Shown one piece after another: positions 1 to 8,019 of a DNA stretch of 64,000 nt. A program made the translations under genes and the position numbers. How positions within the stretch are numbered: the first letter of the stretch is position 1; every line of letters begins with the position of its first letter. Source of the DNA: Plazaster borealis. Its lineage: Eukaryota > Echinodermata > Asteroidea > Forcipulatida > Labidiasteridae. The notes beneath the pieces are model-generated. The model had not been told where the DNA came from, made no database searches, and worked only from the letters and a program-made list of their open reading frames with translations. Location: positions 21,088,026 through 21,152,025 of the forward strand of contig CM037463.1 of NCBI GenBank assembly GCA_021014325.1. Reading direction: 5' to 3'.

Positions 1-155
1 ACGGTTTTCTGGAGGGAGAAAGGGAACTCCTTTGAATCCAGGACGGTCTCCGGTAAGGCTGGGAATTTCGGCGTAGTGGTGATTGTCGGTATCCATCACA
101 CTTGTACCAGGTTGGATTGTGCGGGAATACACTGGTAATTGCAACGCTAATTTGG

Positions 156-1425
156 CTATATGAGAGGCCCCTGCTGTACGGGGAAAGTGCCACCTCCTTG
201 CCGGTAGTGTGAGTTTTGGCTGGATCTTTTCCTGGCTTTGACGAAAAGGGTGACAAGGCCCGCTAGTATGATCAAATTGAGTAGAGCGGCGATGGTGACG
301 CCGGCAATCGAGCCGTCGGTCAATTGCTGCTCTGGGGTGGTGGAAGAAAGAGACGCTGTTTGGGTAATTGCCACCTCGACAGTTGTTGTAGGAGTGCTAC
401 TAATAAGTGTCGAACCAATACCCCAACCATGAGTCGCGTCTGAAACAGTTTGTAGGGAAGGAGAACTACGCGGCCGTGTGGTCCCCCGATTCGTATCCGT
501 AGATTTATCTTCTGTGCTGCTAATGTTAGAGGGGACTTCCGTTGCTCGTGAAGGGGTAAATAGCATGGCTGTAGCTGTGGGGAACTTTGCAAGACTGGAC
601 GTCTGGACGGTTGTCGACAGACTGGTTGTTGATACAGCAGTCGAATGAGACTGAATCTTGTGACAAGAACCGTTCACTTTGCAGGTCTGACTGAATGTAA
701 CTTCACATTTCAGTTCGGATTCAATGTCTGTAGTCTCAAGAGGAGATACACGGAGTTCACGTCCTGACTGCCTATATTTGCCTGTTGTAATAATATTTAC
801 AAATTGTTTACATCCACTCACTGACATAAACCATCTATAGCTGATGCTTGACTCTTGACTTCTACCAGTGTCGCAGATAAACAGTCCATCTCGACCTTCA
901 ACCAAGTCTGGCGTTTGAATAACTCTAGGTGGTATCTTGAGGGGTGTCTCTGAGCACCTCGTCTTCTTTAACTCTTCCAATCCAGACAAGCATTCGAATC
1001 TTCTGCAGTTGTCACTTACCTGAAGAGTCTTCGTTAGTGTATACGAATTTCCATCTACCGAGATGTTCATAGAGCCTCCCCATCCAGGTAGTCCATCACC
1101 AGACCATGTCAGCAAGGTAGGTGTCTGTAAACCCTCTGGTGGGGTACACGTGAGGGTCACTGACTGGTTGACTGATGGGTTTCGAGGGGTAGACTCACAC
1201 ACGGGACTGTGAGGTTTAAGAACTGTTAGCTTCGCACGACTGGACCGACCCCTAAAACGCTTTGTTCCATTTGTAATTAAGCAAGAGTATCCTGCACTAT
1301 CTTCTGAAGAGATATTGTGAATCACCAACGTATATAAATGTCGATTGCTCTCCCAAACCACACTGTACTTGGCGGATAAACCGTATTCACGATTTAATCG
1401 TCGTGTGCACCGAGTCAAACGCACA
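156..1425 (-). CDS. Ig-domain type I membrane receptor (gene A), main exon
   Basis: This is a cell-surface receptor-like protein, function unknown. The open frame runs about 422 codons. Residues 1-69 are the second half of a V-like Ig domain, with the F-strand signature DSAGYSC (Cys48) and the G strand SSRAKLTV; the B-strand Cys and C-strand Trp are not in this exon. A second Ig-like domain spans about 74-161 (VTLTC Cys93, Trp107, Cys145, plus an extra Cys140). A third spans about 165-255 (Cys184, Trp198, Cys240). A Ser/Thr-rich, mucin-like stalk follows (260-370), then a transmembrane helix (371-395) with a basic stop-transfer KARKR, then a short tail. The frame has no ATG and an in-frame TAG lies at 1443-1445. 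The exon therefore probably begins after a CAG at 1426-1428, although the tract before it is A-rich rather than pyrimidine-rich. The TAG at 156 results from a small insertion relative to gene B. Tail-like sequence continues off-frame to the window edge. Could be a live short-tail receptor or a decaying copy. Confidence 0.72.
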
Positions 1426-1519
1426 CTGTTTTTTTTTGTTCTCTAATCTTTTAACCCAATAAATGTTTTCTCCAGTGGAGTGGCAACTGACTTGTTTTTG
1501 TGACTGACACGTAAATCTC

Positions 1520-1986
1520 GGGTTTAATTTACATGGTGAAAAATACCATAAATGAGGCAGGGCCCAATTTCATGGCACTGCTAACCACAAACTTTAGAGC
1601 TTACTGCTCGTAGAATGATTGTTTTACAGGGCACCGTAAGCGCAAAATCATGTAAGCAGCAGAGCCGAGAAATGTCGACAATTGCTCAAAATGAATACAT
1701 TGTTGTGTCAAAGAGCATACCACGTAGGCTCCCAATAACTGTTAGAAACAAAACATCACAAAGAATAACATAGAGGTCGGAAACATCTCTTCACAGGTTT
1801 CGTAATTGAGAAAAAGAAGGTGCACCACCATTCTTGTTGTTGTAAAGTTGAATTATTAATTTAAAGATGATTCTGAAAGAAGGTTCTCGATAATATTACT
1901 TGTTGTTGTTGTTGTTGTTGTTGTTATTGTTGTTGCTGTTTTGTTGTTGTTTGAAATGGTAGTGTAACACTTTCAGATTAACTAAA
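1520..1986. repeat. Duplicated ~0.5 kb repeat, copy 1
   Basis: Nearly identical to 2869-3435, in the same orientation. It contains a GGGCCC-ended MITE at its left and a (TTG)n tract near 1897-1935. It lacks about 100 bp that copy 2 carries (about 3020-3125). Its right boundary, AGATTAACT, falls inside the end of gene A's signal-peptide reading frame. Confidence 0.85.
1560..1673. mobile_element. MITE with GGGCCC terminus, right end deleted
   Basis: Same element as 2909-3028, carried within the duplicated repeat. After GCCGAGAAAT the sequence jumps directly to TCGACAATTGC, so the terminal inverted repeat is missing here. Confidence 0.65.
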
Positions 1987-2103
1987 TCTCGCCGTGAGTC
2001 CTTTAGTTTGAGTCAAATCTTGTGGATCTCGAGAGAAATATTTCGATCCCAACACTGTTACGAATAAAATCAATACAACCACTCCTACACGATGTGTAAC
2101 CAT
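1978..2103 (-). CDS. Signal-peptide exon of the Ig receptor gene A
   Basis: Too short for a confident gene by itself, but it encodes a clear signal peptide: ATG at 2103, a hydrophobic VGVVVLILFVTVLG core, then GSKYFSRDPQDLT. Gene B begins in the same way, with a hydrophobic leader followed by GSEYFTGDPQDMT, so I infer that this is gene A's first coding exon. The frame reaches TAA at 1978. The last codons lie in a duplicated repeat whose boundary is at about 1986, so the stop is probably intronic. No strong GT donor is visible nearby, and the repeat may have disturbed the original splice site. Between this exon and the main exon (1426-1977) I see no exon supplying the missing first half of the V-like domain. 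Confidence 0.6.
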   Translation of the reverse strand: MVTHRVGVVVLILFVTVLGSKYFSRDPQDLTQTKGLTARFS

Positions 2104-2868
2104 CATTGCAATTCTTCACCTTAAGCGAAATTGAAAAAATCACGACCGTAAAGCCTTTGTGATCAAGGACTGAAAACAAAACCAAAGTACACCAAGCAAC
2201 ATTATAATGTTGAGACATAGCTTCTTATTCGATGTTATGAAACTCAATGAATTTTGTTGCACAAAAGAAAAACATCGAGAAGGATGAAAGTTATCGTTTA
2301 GTCGGTAAAACTTTCTCTTTTGCTATAAATGGCTCCAATAACGATCATATTACAATCATTTTCTCGCATTAACTTCCTTGTTCTGGCTTAGTTTGTTATG
2401 AGTTATTTATAAAAAAGGGTTGTTTTAGTCATAAATTAATTTTATTTTATTTACTTATTTATTATTTTGTTTTATTATGTTTGTATTCATTGTAAATATT
2501 AGTGATATTCAATTGTCTACTAATATTGTTTACTGTAAATGTAGTTATAGCCAATGGGAGCAACATTTCTGTATTTTTAAAGATGCGGACAAATAAAATA
2601 TTTTATCTCATCTTATTTGTACTTATTTGTTTATTATAGTATTCTAAGCTTGTCTGTAAAATATCGAAAAAGAATGATTTACATTCGTGTTTTTCTTCTT
2701 ACGTGGTTAGTTTGAATAATTCATTCATGAAAACAAACAAACACTACACAATTAAGATCAAAGAAATTCCCACTCGACATTATTCTCTGCTCATCCTTTT
2801 TGCAAAATGTACAAAAAAGGCCCTCGTTTTTTACAAACTTTCGCAGTTTGGGTGGTCTCAAACCACTT
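2104..2868. other. Upstream region of gene A, no other gene seen
   Basis: Minus-strand DNA next to 2103 would hold the 5' UTR and promoter of gene A; I see no convincing TATA box. At about 2395-2630 there is AT-rich DNA ending AATAAAATATTTTATCTC, with GGGAGCAACATTTCTG. This resembles the 3' tail of a retrotransposon, but I cannot name the family. Confidence 0.4.
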
Positions 2869-3435
2869 GGGTTTAATTTACATGGTGAAAAATACCATAA
2901 ATGAGGCAGGGCCCAATTTCATGGCACTGCTAACCACAAACTTTAGAGCTTACTGCTCGTAGAATGATTGTTTTACAGGGCACCGTAAGCGCAAAATCAT
3001 GTTGTAAGCAGAGCCGAGAAATTGGACCTGTGGTCATTGAACTAGTCGAGTACCAAGTAGTTGGTTTCATTAACGCGGCTCCAGTACAGGTGGTTCCCCG
3101 GCGATGTTACTAAACAATCTATACTCGACAATTGCTCAAAATGAATACATTGTTTGTGTCAAAGAGCATACCACGTAAGGCTCCAATAACTGTTAGAAAC
3201 AAAAACATCACAAAGAATAACATAGAGGTCGGAAACATCTCTTCACAGGTTTCGTAATTGAGAAAAGAAAGGTATGCACCATTCTTTGTTGTTGTAAAGT
3301 TGAATTATTAATTTAAAGATGATTCTGAAAGAAGGTTCTCGATAATATTACTTGTTGTTGTTGTTGTTGTTGTTGTTATTGTTGTTGCTGTTTTGTTGTT
3401 GTTTGAAATGGTAGTGTAACACTTTCAGATTAACT
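2869..3435. repeat. Duplicated ~0.5 kb repeat, copy 2
   Basis: Direct repeat of 1520-1986 with the same flanking bases GGGTTTAATTTACATGG at the left and AGATTAACT at the right. It holds about 100 extra bases starting within the MITE end GAGAAATTGGACC. Copy 1 looks like a deletion derivative of this longer form. Confidence 0.85.
2909..3028. mobile_element. MITE with GGGCCCAATTTCAT termini
   Basis: Short element starting GGGCCCAATTTCATGG, with internal GAGCTTACTGCTCGTAGA and GGGCACCGTAAGCGC, and ending GAGAAATTGGACC. The ends are imperfect inverted repeats. The same family recurs at 1560-1673 (right end lost) and 47956-48082, with an end fragment (GAAATTGGGCCCAG) near 37858. Non-autonomous; no coding capacity. 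Confidence 0.7.
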
Positions 3436-3454
3436 TATAACAAAAACCTGCGTA

Positions 3455-3713
3455 AGCTTTCGTAGCAACAACTGCAATCTAATAACTTCCGGGTCTGACT
3501 CATTTGTGGGTCAGTATGACCCAAAGTCTGTATCGAAACGACAAAGAAATCGGTCAAATTGACGCAAAATCTGAAATACAATCCCATTTTAACCAGTTTA
3601 TGAGTCAGCCTGACCCAGGAAAGGGTCAGGCCCCCTAGCACACGGCGTCCGGGTCAATTCTTAACCGGCAGGTTTCAGTGCTTAGTCAGAAGCAAGTTGT
3701 TGCTACGAAAGCT
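3455..3713. mobile_element. MITE with ~19-bp terminal inverted repeats
   Basis: Begins AGCTTTCGTAGCAACAACT at 3455 and ends with the inverse, AGTTGTTGCTACGAAAGCT, at 3695-3713. The interior has the words GGGTCAGTATGACCC and CCTGACCCAGGAAAGGGTCAGG, which are themselves dyad-like. A related interior (GGTCAAACTGACGCAGAAT to GAGTCAGGCCCCC) lies at about 48590-48685 without these ends. Confidence 0.72.
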
Positions 3714-4215
3714 CATGTGGGAACTTGGATTTAGTTAGTCTTAAAGTAATAACCACCACCGTTTCTTAGTATATGTTATCTTTCGGACCAACACGGCTAT
3801 CTTTATACCTTGGTATGGTATACAACGTGATACATTGCCGAATGTTTAAAGCAATCTATACAAGCTGCAAACATATACATTGGTTAACAGGCATTGGATG
3901 CACCTACGTTAATTATCACTAACTAGTTTAATGTACATAGCTCCAGGAATGCAACACGGATAATAAACTAGTTGTTTGTATCATATTATTATAATATGGA
4001 ATCATCCCATTTTCAATTCTTGATGTGGAATGGAATACACTAGTTTATAATTTCACCCATTACTTGTTTATTTACAGTTCATTCTCCTTTGTTGCACCAC
4101 GTCTAAGGAACAAGTTTACACGTTAGTTTCCATAAAAAACATTCAATCTTTACCTCAAATACCTCAAAACACACCTCATTTATATATGTTTTTTCTGTTC
4201 TCTTTGTTCCAATGT
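3714..4215. other. Non-coding DNA between repeats
   Basis: AT-rich, no open frame of interest and no repeat that I recognise. It lies downstream of gene B on the minus strand and upstream of gene A's repeats. Confidence 0.4.
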
Positions 4216-4290
4216 AAATACCGTCCTGAGCTTCTTTAATGGTGTATTTGTGCGCTTTATCAAACTCCGTTATTATTATTATTATTATTG
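4216..4290 (+). mobile_element. LINE/SINE 3' end with (ATT)n tail
   Basis: The sequence CCGTCCTGAGCTTCTTTAA, then TTTGTGCGCTTTATCAAA and a (TTA)n run, has the look of L2/CR1-type LINE 3' ends, which carry GAGCGC/GCGCTTTAT words and a microsatellite tail. It lies just downstream of gene B's stop, on the opposite strand. Assignment is from general knowledge of such tails, not from a search. Confidence 0.5.
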
Positions 4291-4394
4291 CAACTCGAGT
4301 TACATTTCAATTTTTGTTATGGAATGAAAGGCACCGTATTGTACCTTTTCCCAAACGTTCCCCCTTTTTATGTACATTACAACTCGAGAGGCAT

Positions 4395-5905
4395 TTAAAT
4401 TTCTTTGCTCGATTCTTTTGTAGATTGTTTGGATCTAGTTGGTATCAAGTACAGATCACTCTCCTCTGCGTCGACTTTAGGCCGATTCGATATAAAGGAT
4501 ACACGGTTTTCCGGATGGAGGATGGAAACTCCTTTGAATCCAGGACGGTCTCCGGTAGGCCTAATTGGTACGAGGTATAGTTCGCTCTCCTCTGGATCAA
4601 TAGTTGGCCGATTCGGAATAAAGGATACACGGTTTTCTGGAGGGAGGATGCGAACTCCATTGAATCCAGGACAGTCTCCGGTAGGTCTATTTGGTATCAG
4701 GTACAGTTCGCTTTCCTCTGCGTCGACATTTGGCCGATTCGGAATAAAGGATGCACGGTTTTCCGGAGGGATGATGGGAACTCCTTTGAATCCAGGACGG
4801 TCTCTGGTAGAGCTGGGAATTTCGGCGTAGTGGTGATTGTCGGTATCCGTCACACTTGTTGTATCAGATTGGATTGTGCGGGAAAACACCTGTAATTGCA
4901 ACGCTAATGTTGGTATGGGAGGCCCCTGCTGTACGGGGAGAATGCCACCTCCTTGCCGGTTAGGCGGCTTTCTTACCACGTATATAATGAGACAATTAGC
5001 GACGATAGCTACGAGGAGCAGAACAAAGGCACCGAGACCACCGACAGAAATCTGCCAATACTGTACTGTAGAATCACCTATTTGCCTTGTTGGTTGCTGA
5101 GTCGGGTAGCCTTCCACTTGGGCCAAGGATCGAAGGGCCGTTTGCTCATCTGGGTCTTGTATGGTTGTCGGCATTGTCGTGTTCAACTCTGTTGTATCAG
5201 TAGTTACTTGTGTTTGGGTTGATACAACTTCAAACATTGTCTTCACCTGTACTTCATGCCCAATGCTCAACTGTTCGCAGCTCTGTTTAAATCTTACCTC
5301 ACACCTGACTTTGATTTTCCAGTCTGACTCCCCAAGATGAGAAATATGAATCCAATTTCCCGATGCATTCAAGTTACCTTTGAAGATTGGCTCAAAAAAC
5401 CATTTGTAAGTGAGCGAGTCTTCATTAACATTAATATTGCAGACGAAGAGTCCCTCTCGACCTTCAACCCTATATGTGGTATTATAAGAGGTGTTTCTGA
5501 ACACGTCGCCCTCCTCGACACCACTAATCCATCAGCCACACATTCGAATCTTCTGCAGTTGTCACTTAATTCAAGAATCTTTGTCAGTGTATACGAACCT
5601 CCGTTTACCGAGACAAACATAGATCCGCCCCATCCATGCAGTCCATCACCGGACCATGTCAGCAAGGTTGGTGTCTCTAAACCCTCTGGTGGGGTACACG
5701 TGAGGGTCGCTGAGTGCCCGACTGACGGGTACCGGGGGGCTGACTTGCATACTGGCTTTGGGTTCTTCTCAAACACAGTTAGTACCACAGGAGGTGTCTG
5801 AACCAATAAACCAGTCATATCTTGTGGATCTCCAGTGAAATATTCCGATCCCCGCACGAATCCCAACAAAAAGAATACGACCATTCCCGCAAACGCTGGA
5901 ATCAT
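4395..5905 (-). CDS. Ig-domain receptor with repeated YxxP tail (gene B), one frameshift
   Basis: Paralogue of gene A and probably a type I membrane receptor. ATG at 5905 opens a signal peptide (hydrophobic GMVVFFLLGFV, then GSEYFTGDPQD). An Ig-like domain follows (VGHSATLTC, LLTWSGDG, SDNCRRFEC), then a second (GLFVC, YKWFF, VRCEV). After these come a Thr-rich stalk, a transmembrane segment (VGGLGAFVLLLVAIVANCLII) and a long cytoplasmic tail ending KSTKESSKEI-like at TAA 4395. The V-like domain of gene A is absent, and no intron is needed from start to stop. The 1,511-nt span is 2 modulo 3. The frame shifts at about 5478-5495, between CSETPLIIP and VEGREG, where gene A has 19 more bases. All other codons are open, so this is either a young pseudogene or a one-base sequence error. 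The tail has one YAEI motif and three YLIP/YLVP motifs, which suggests tyrosine-phosphorylation-dependent adaptor binding (inference). Confidence 0.7.
4422..4799 (-). repeat. Three 126-bp coding repeats in the receptor tail
   Basis: Three near-identical 42-codon units occupy 4799-4674, 4673-4548 and 4547-about 4422. Each begins with PGF(K/N)GV, continues PENR.SFI.NRP, and ends EES(E/D)LYL(I/V)P. The period is an exact multiple of three, so the frame is kept. The bases are very similar between units, which implies recent tandem expansion. A further unit-like stretch (PGFKGVP...PPENR) lies off-frame at the extreme left edge of the window, in gene A's tail. Confidence 0.88.
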
Positions 5906-6600
5906 TATTGTGCCTTACTCGCCAAATCACAACAATGCAAAATCTGAGAACTGTTGAGTGCAACACCTCTTTTTGTAGTGAAACATTATCAAGAGAAACA
6001 GTTTAACTCTTTAACTTCCACTCCTTGATATTCCCATATATCTTTTCCATCGAAAGAAACAAAATAAAATTAACACAACAAAATGAAGTGAAACGAAAAT
6101 TTACTTTGAACTATCATTTACATGCAATATATCCATTTCGTTTTGAAAAAAGTGCAATTGCATCAAATAGGCCTACTTAATAAATATGTTCACCCTAAAA
6201 GTAAAATAAATAAATAATTAAATAATAAATAAAAAACGGTTTCCCACCCAATAGTTTGCCCTTCTTTTTCCGGCAAAACGATAAGTACAAAAATAGGTCC
6301 ACATTTGTTTAAAGGAATATTCACAATAAATCCTTCATAGAAAGACTCTGCTATAGATCGCTATGTTAGGCTATTGACCATTTTGCAAATAATGGGCTAT
6401 TTGTTTAAAGGAGTTTTCACAATGTAGGCATTTGAGAATGAGTTAGGGTCATGTACTGTGATTGCAACAAATGTCTTTATGGTTAAAATTTTGAAGTAGA
6501 AACAGTTTGACTAATTTGCTTCCCTTTTAATGTTCATGTAACTTCTTTACTAGTAAGACAGAAAAAGAAGTAAAACGAACATTTACGTTTCACTACCGTC
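5906..6600. other. Upstream region of gene B
   Basis: Minus-strand 5' flank of gene B. It carries AAATAAAT-type low-complexity DNA at about 6203-6237. Two similar words, GTGAAACGAAAATTTAC (about 6090) and GTAAAACGAACATTTACG (about 6571), suggest a small local duplication. No clear core promoter. Confidence 0.35.
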
Positions 6601-6968
6601 TTAAAGGCATCGTACACGTTTGGTAATTACTCAAAATATATACTAGCATAAAAACTGACTTGGTAACGAGCAACAGAGAGCTGTTGAAAGTATAAAACAT
6701 TGTGAGAAACGACTCCCTCTGAAGTAACGTAGTTTTCGAGAAAGAGGTAATTTCTCACTAAAATAATAAAAACTTCTTGCAAGAAGTTTTTATTCCTAAT
6801 CTGAAAGCACACAAAAGTGTACAACAAGGGTGTTTTTTCTTTCATCATTTTCTTGCAACTTCGATGACCAATTGAGCCCAAATTTTCACAGGCTTGTTAT
6901 TTTATGCATATGTTGGGATACACCAAGTGAGAACACTGACAATTACCAAACGTGTACGATGCCTTTAA
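6601..6968 (-). mobile_element. TTAA-type MITE (TTAAAGGCAT...CCTTTAA)
   Basis: Begins TTAAAGGCATCGTACACG and ends CGTGTACGATGCCTTTAA, so the ends are inverted repeats. The centre is a perfect 30-bp palindrome at 6765-6794 (core AACTTCTTGCAAGAAGTT). The terminal TTAA fits piggyBac-style TTAA target duplication (established for that superfamily; inference here). Strand is set by the copies that begin GTCAAAGACCAGTGTTC. It abuts the Ig pseudogene. No coding capacity. Confidence 0.82.
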
Positions 6969-7405
6969 ATACAAGACTCAATGGGTCATCTAGTCGTGCA
7001 TTGCTGACGGTTCATATAGCAAGGACATGCGGCAAACACCTGAGAAAACCGCCCACCTCCGTCACCCGTATGTGAGTCTGCTCCTCTGGACCCATTAGCA
7101 GTGTCAAGAAGGACGAGGTGTCCAGAAACACCATACAATCACTCTAACATCAGAGTGATTCGAAGGAGGTCGAGATTTACTCTTCATCTGCGATACTGCT
7201 GTTAATGAAGACTTGCTCAATTACGCATAGTGTTTTGAGCCAATCTTCACAGGTAACTTGAACAAAACGGGAAAACCGGCTTCATATTGCTCATCTTGGT
7301 GAGTCAGACGAGGGGATCAAAGCAAGGAGTGAGGTAAAATAGCTGCAGACAGTCGAGCATGGACATTAAGTACACGTGAAGGAATTGTTTGAAGGTGAAA
7401 TCTAA
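6969..7405 (+). pseudogene. Decayed third Ig-receptor copy, opposite orientation
   Basis: Plus-strand sequence that aligns by eye to gene B and gene A. At about 6973-7010 the bases encode NGSSSRALLTV, matching gene A's G-strand GRSSRAKLTV. From about 7087 the sequence follows gene B: GTGTCAAGAAGGACGA, CCAGAAACACC, AAGGAGGTCGAGA, GTTAATGAAGACT, TTTTGAGCCAATCTTCA, GGTAACTTGAA, TCTCATCTTGGTGAGTCAGA. It stays recognisable to GAATTGTTTGAAG near 7400. Most of the first Ig domain between 7010 and 7087 is deleted. Stops and indels break the frame. It starts exactly where a TTAA-type MITE ends (6968), so the upstream part was lost or displaced. No transmembrane or tail part is recognisable beyond 7405. 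Confidence 0.8.
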
Positions 7406-8019
7406 ATCATCATTAATTCAGCCCCCCCCCCCTTGTTAAAAAATATTATCTTTCGTGTTCAAGTTTGTTGTTTTATGTAATGACGTGCCACACACACAAT
7501 CACGATATTTGTTGACTTGACCTTCACATTTATCGTTCAATTGGTTCCTCCTTATATACCAGCCGAAACCAGTAAAAGAAACAATAACTATAACTTCGCT
7601 GTCATCTTATTATTCTATCATTCAAGTTGATTTAACGTGAAGCTGAGAGGTCAAAATATTGAACTTTTTTAGACAAAGACTACTCTTTTTACAGCAGGAC
7701 GGTGACGTCTCTGTACAAATGTAAACAATGCTTATTCAAATGTGTTTATTGTTAAACTATAAACAAAATTGTTTTGGCGCTAAGTCAATTTTTTCTAAAT
7801 TCAAATTTTTTAAGAAACGAATTATACAGTTGAAATAATATTGGATTTCGCCTGTCAAATTCAATTTACGTTAATCTAAAAAGGATGTAGACTAGAGGTT
7901 TTCAATCCGACATGTCAACTCAGAGACGGGGAAAAAAACCACACACGAAATATATTATATTGAAAGAAGAACAGAGTATTAGTTATATCTACAACTATCC
8001 ACACTTCTTAGGAGTTGAA
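7406..8019. other. AT-rich spacer before the tRNA-like array
   Basis: Holds a C-run (about 7422-7431) and AT-rich DNA. No gene or repeat unit recognised until the first array unit near 7970-8020. Confidence 0.4.

Noticed and set aside
4239..4830. Plus-strand frames opposite gene B's tail
   Set aside because: They are antisense shadows of the 126-bp repeats.
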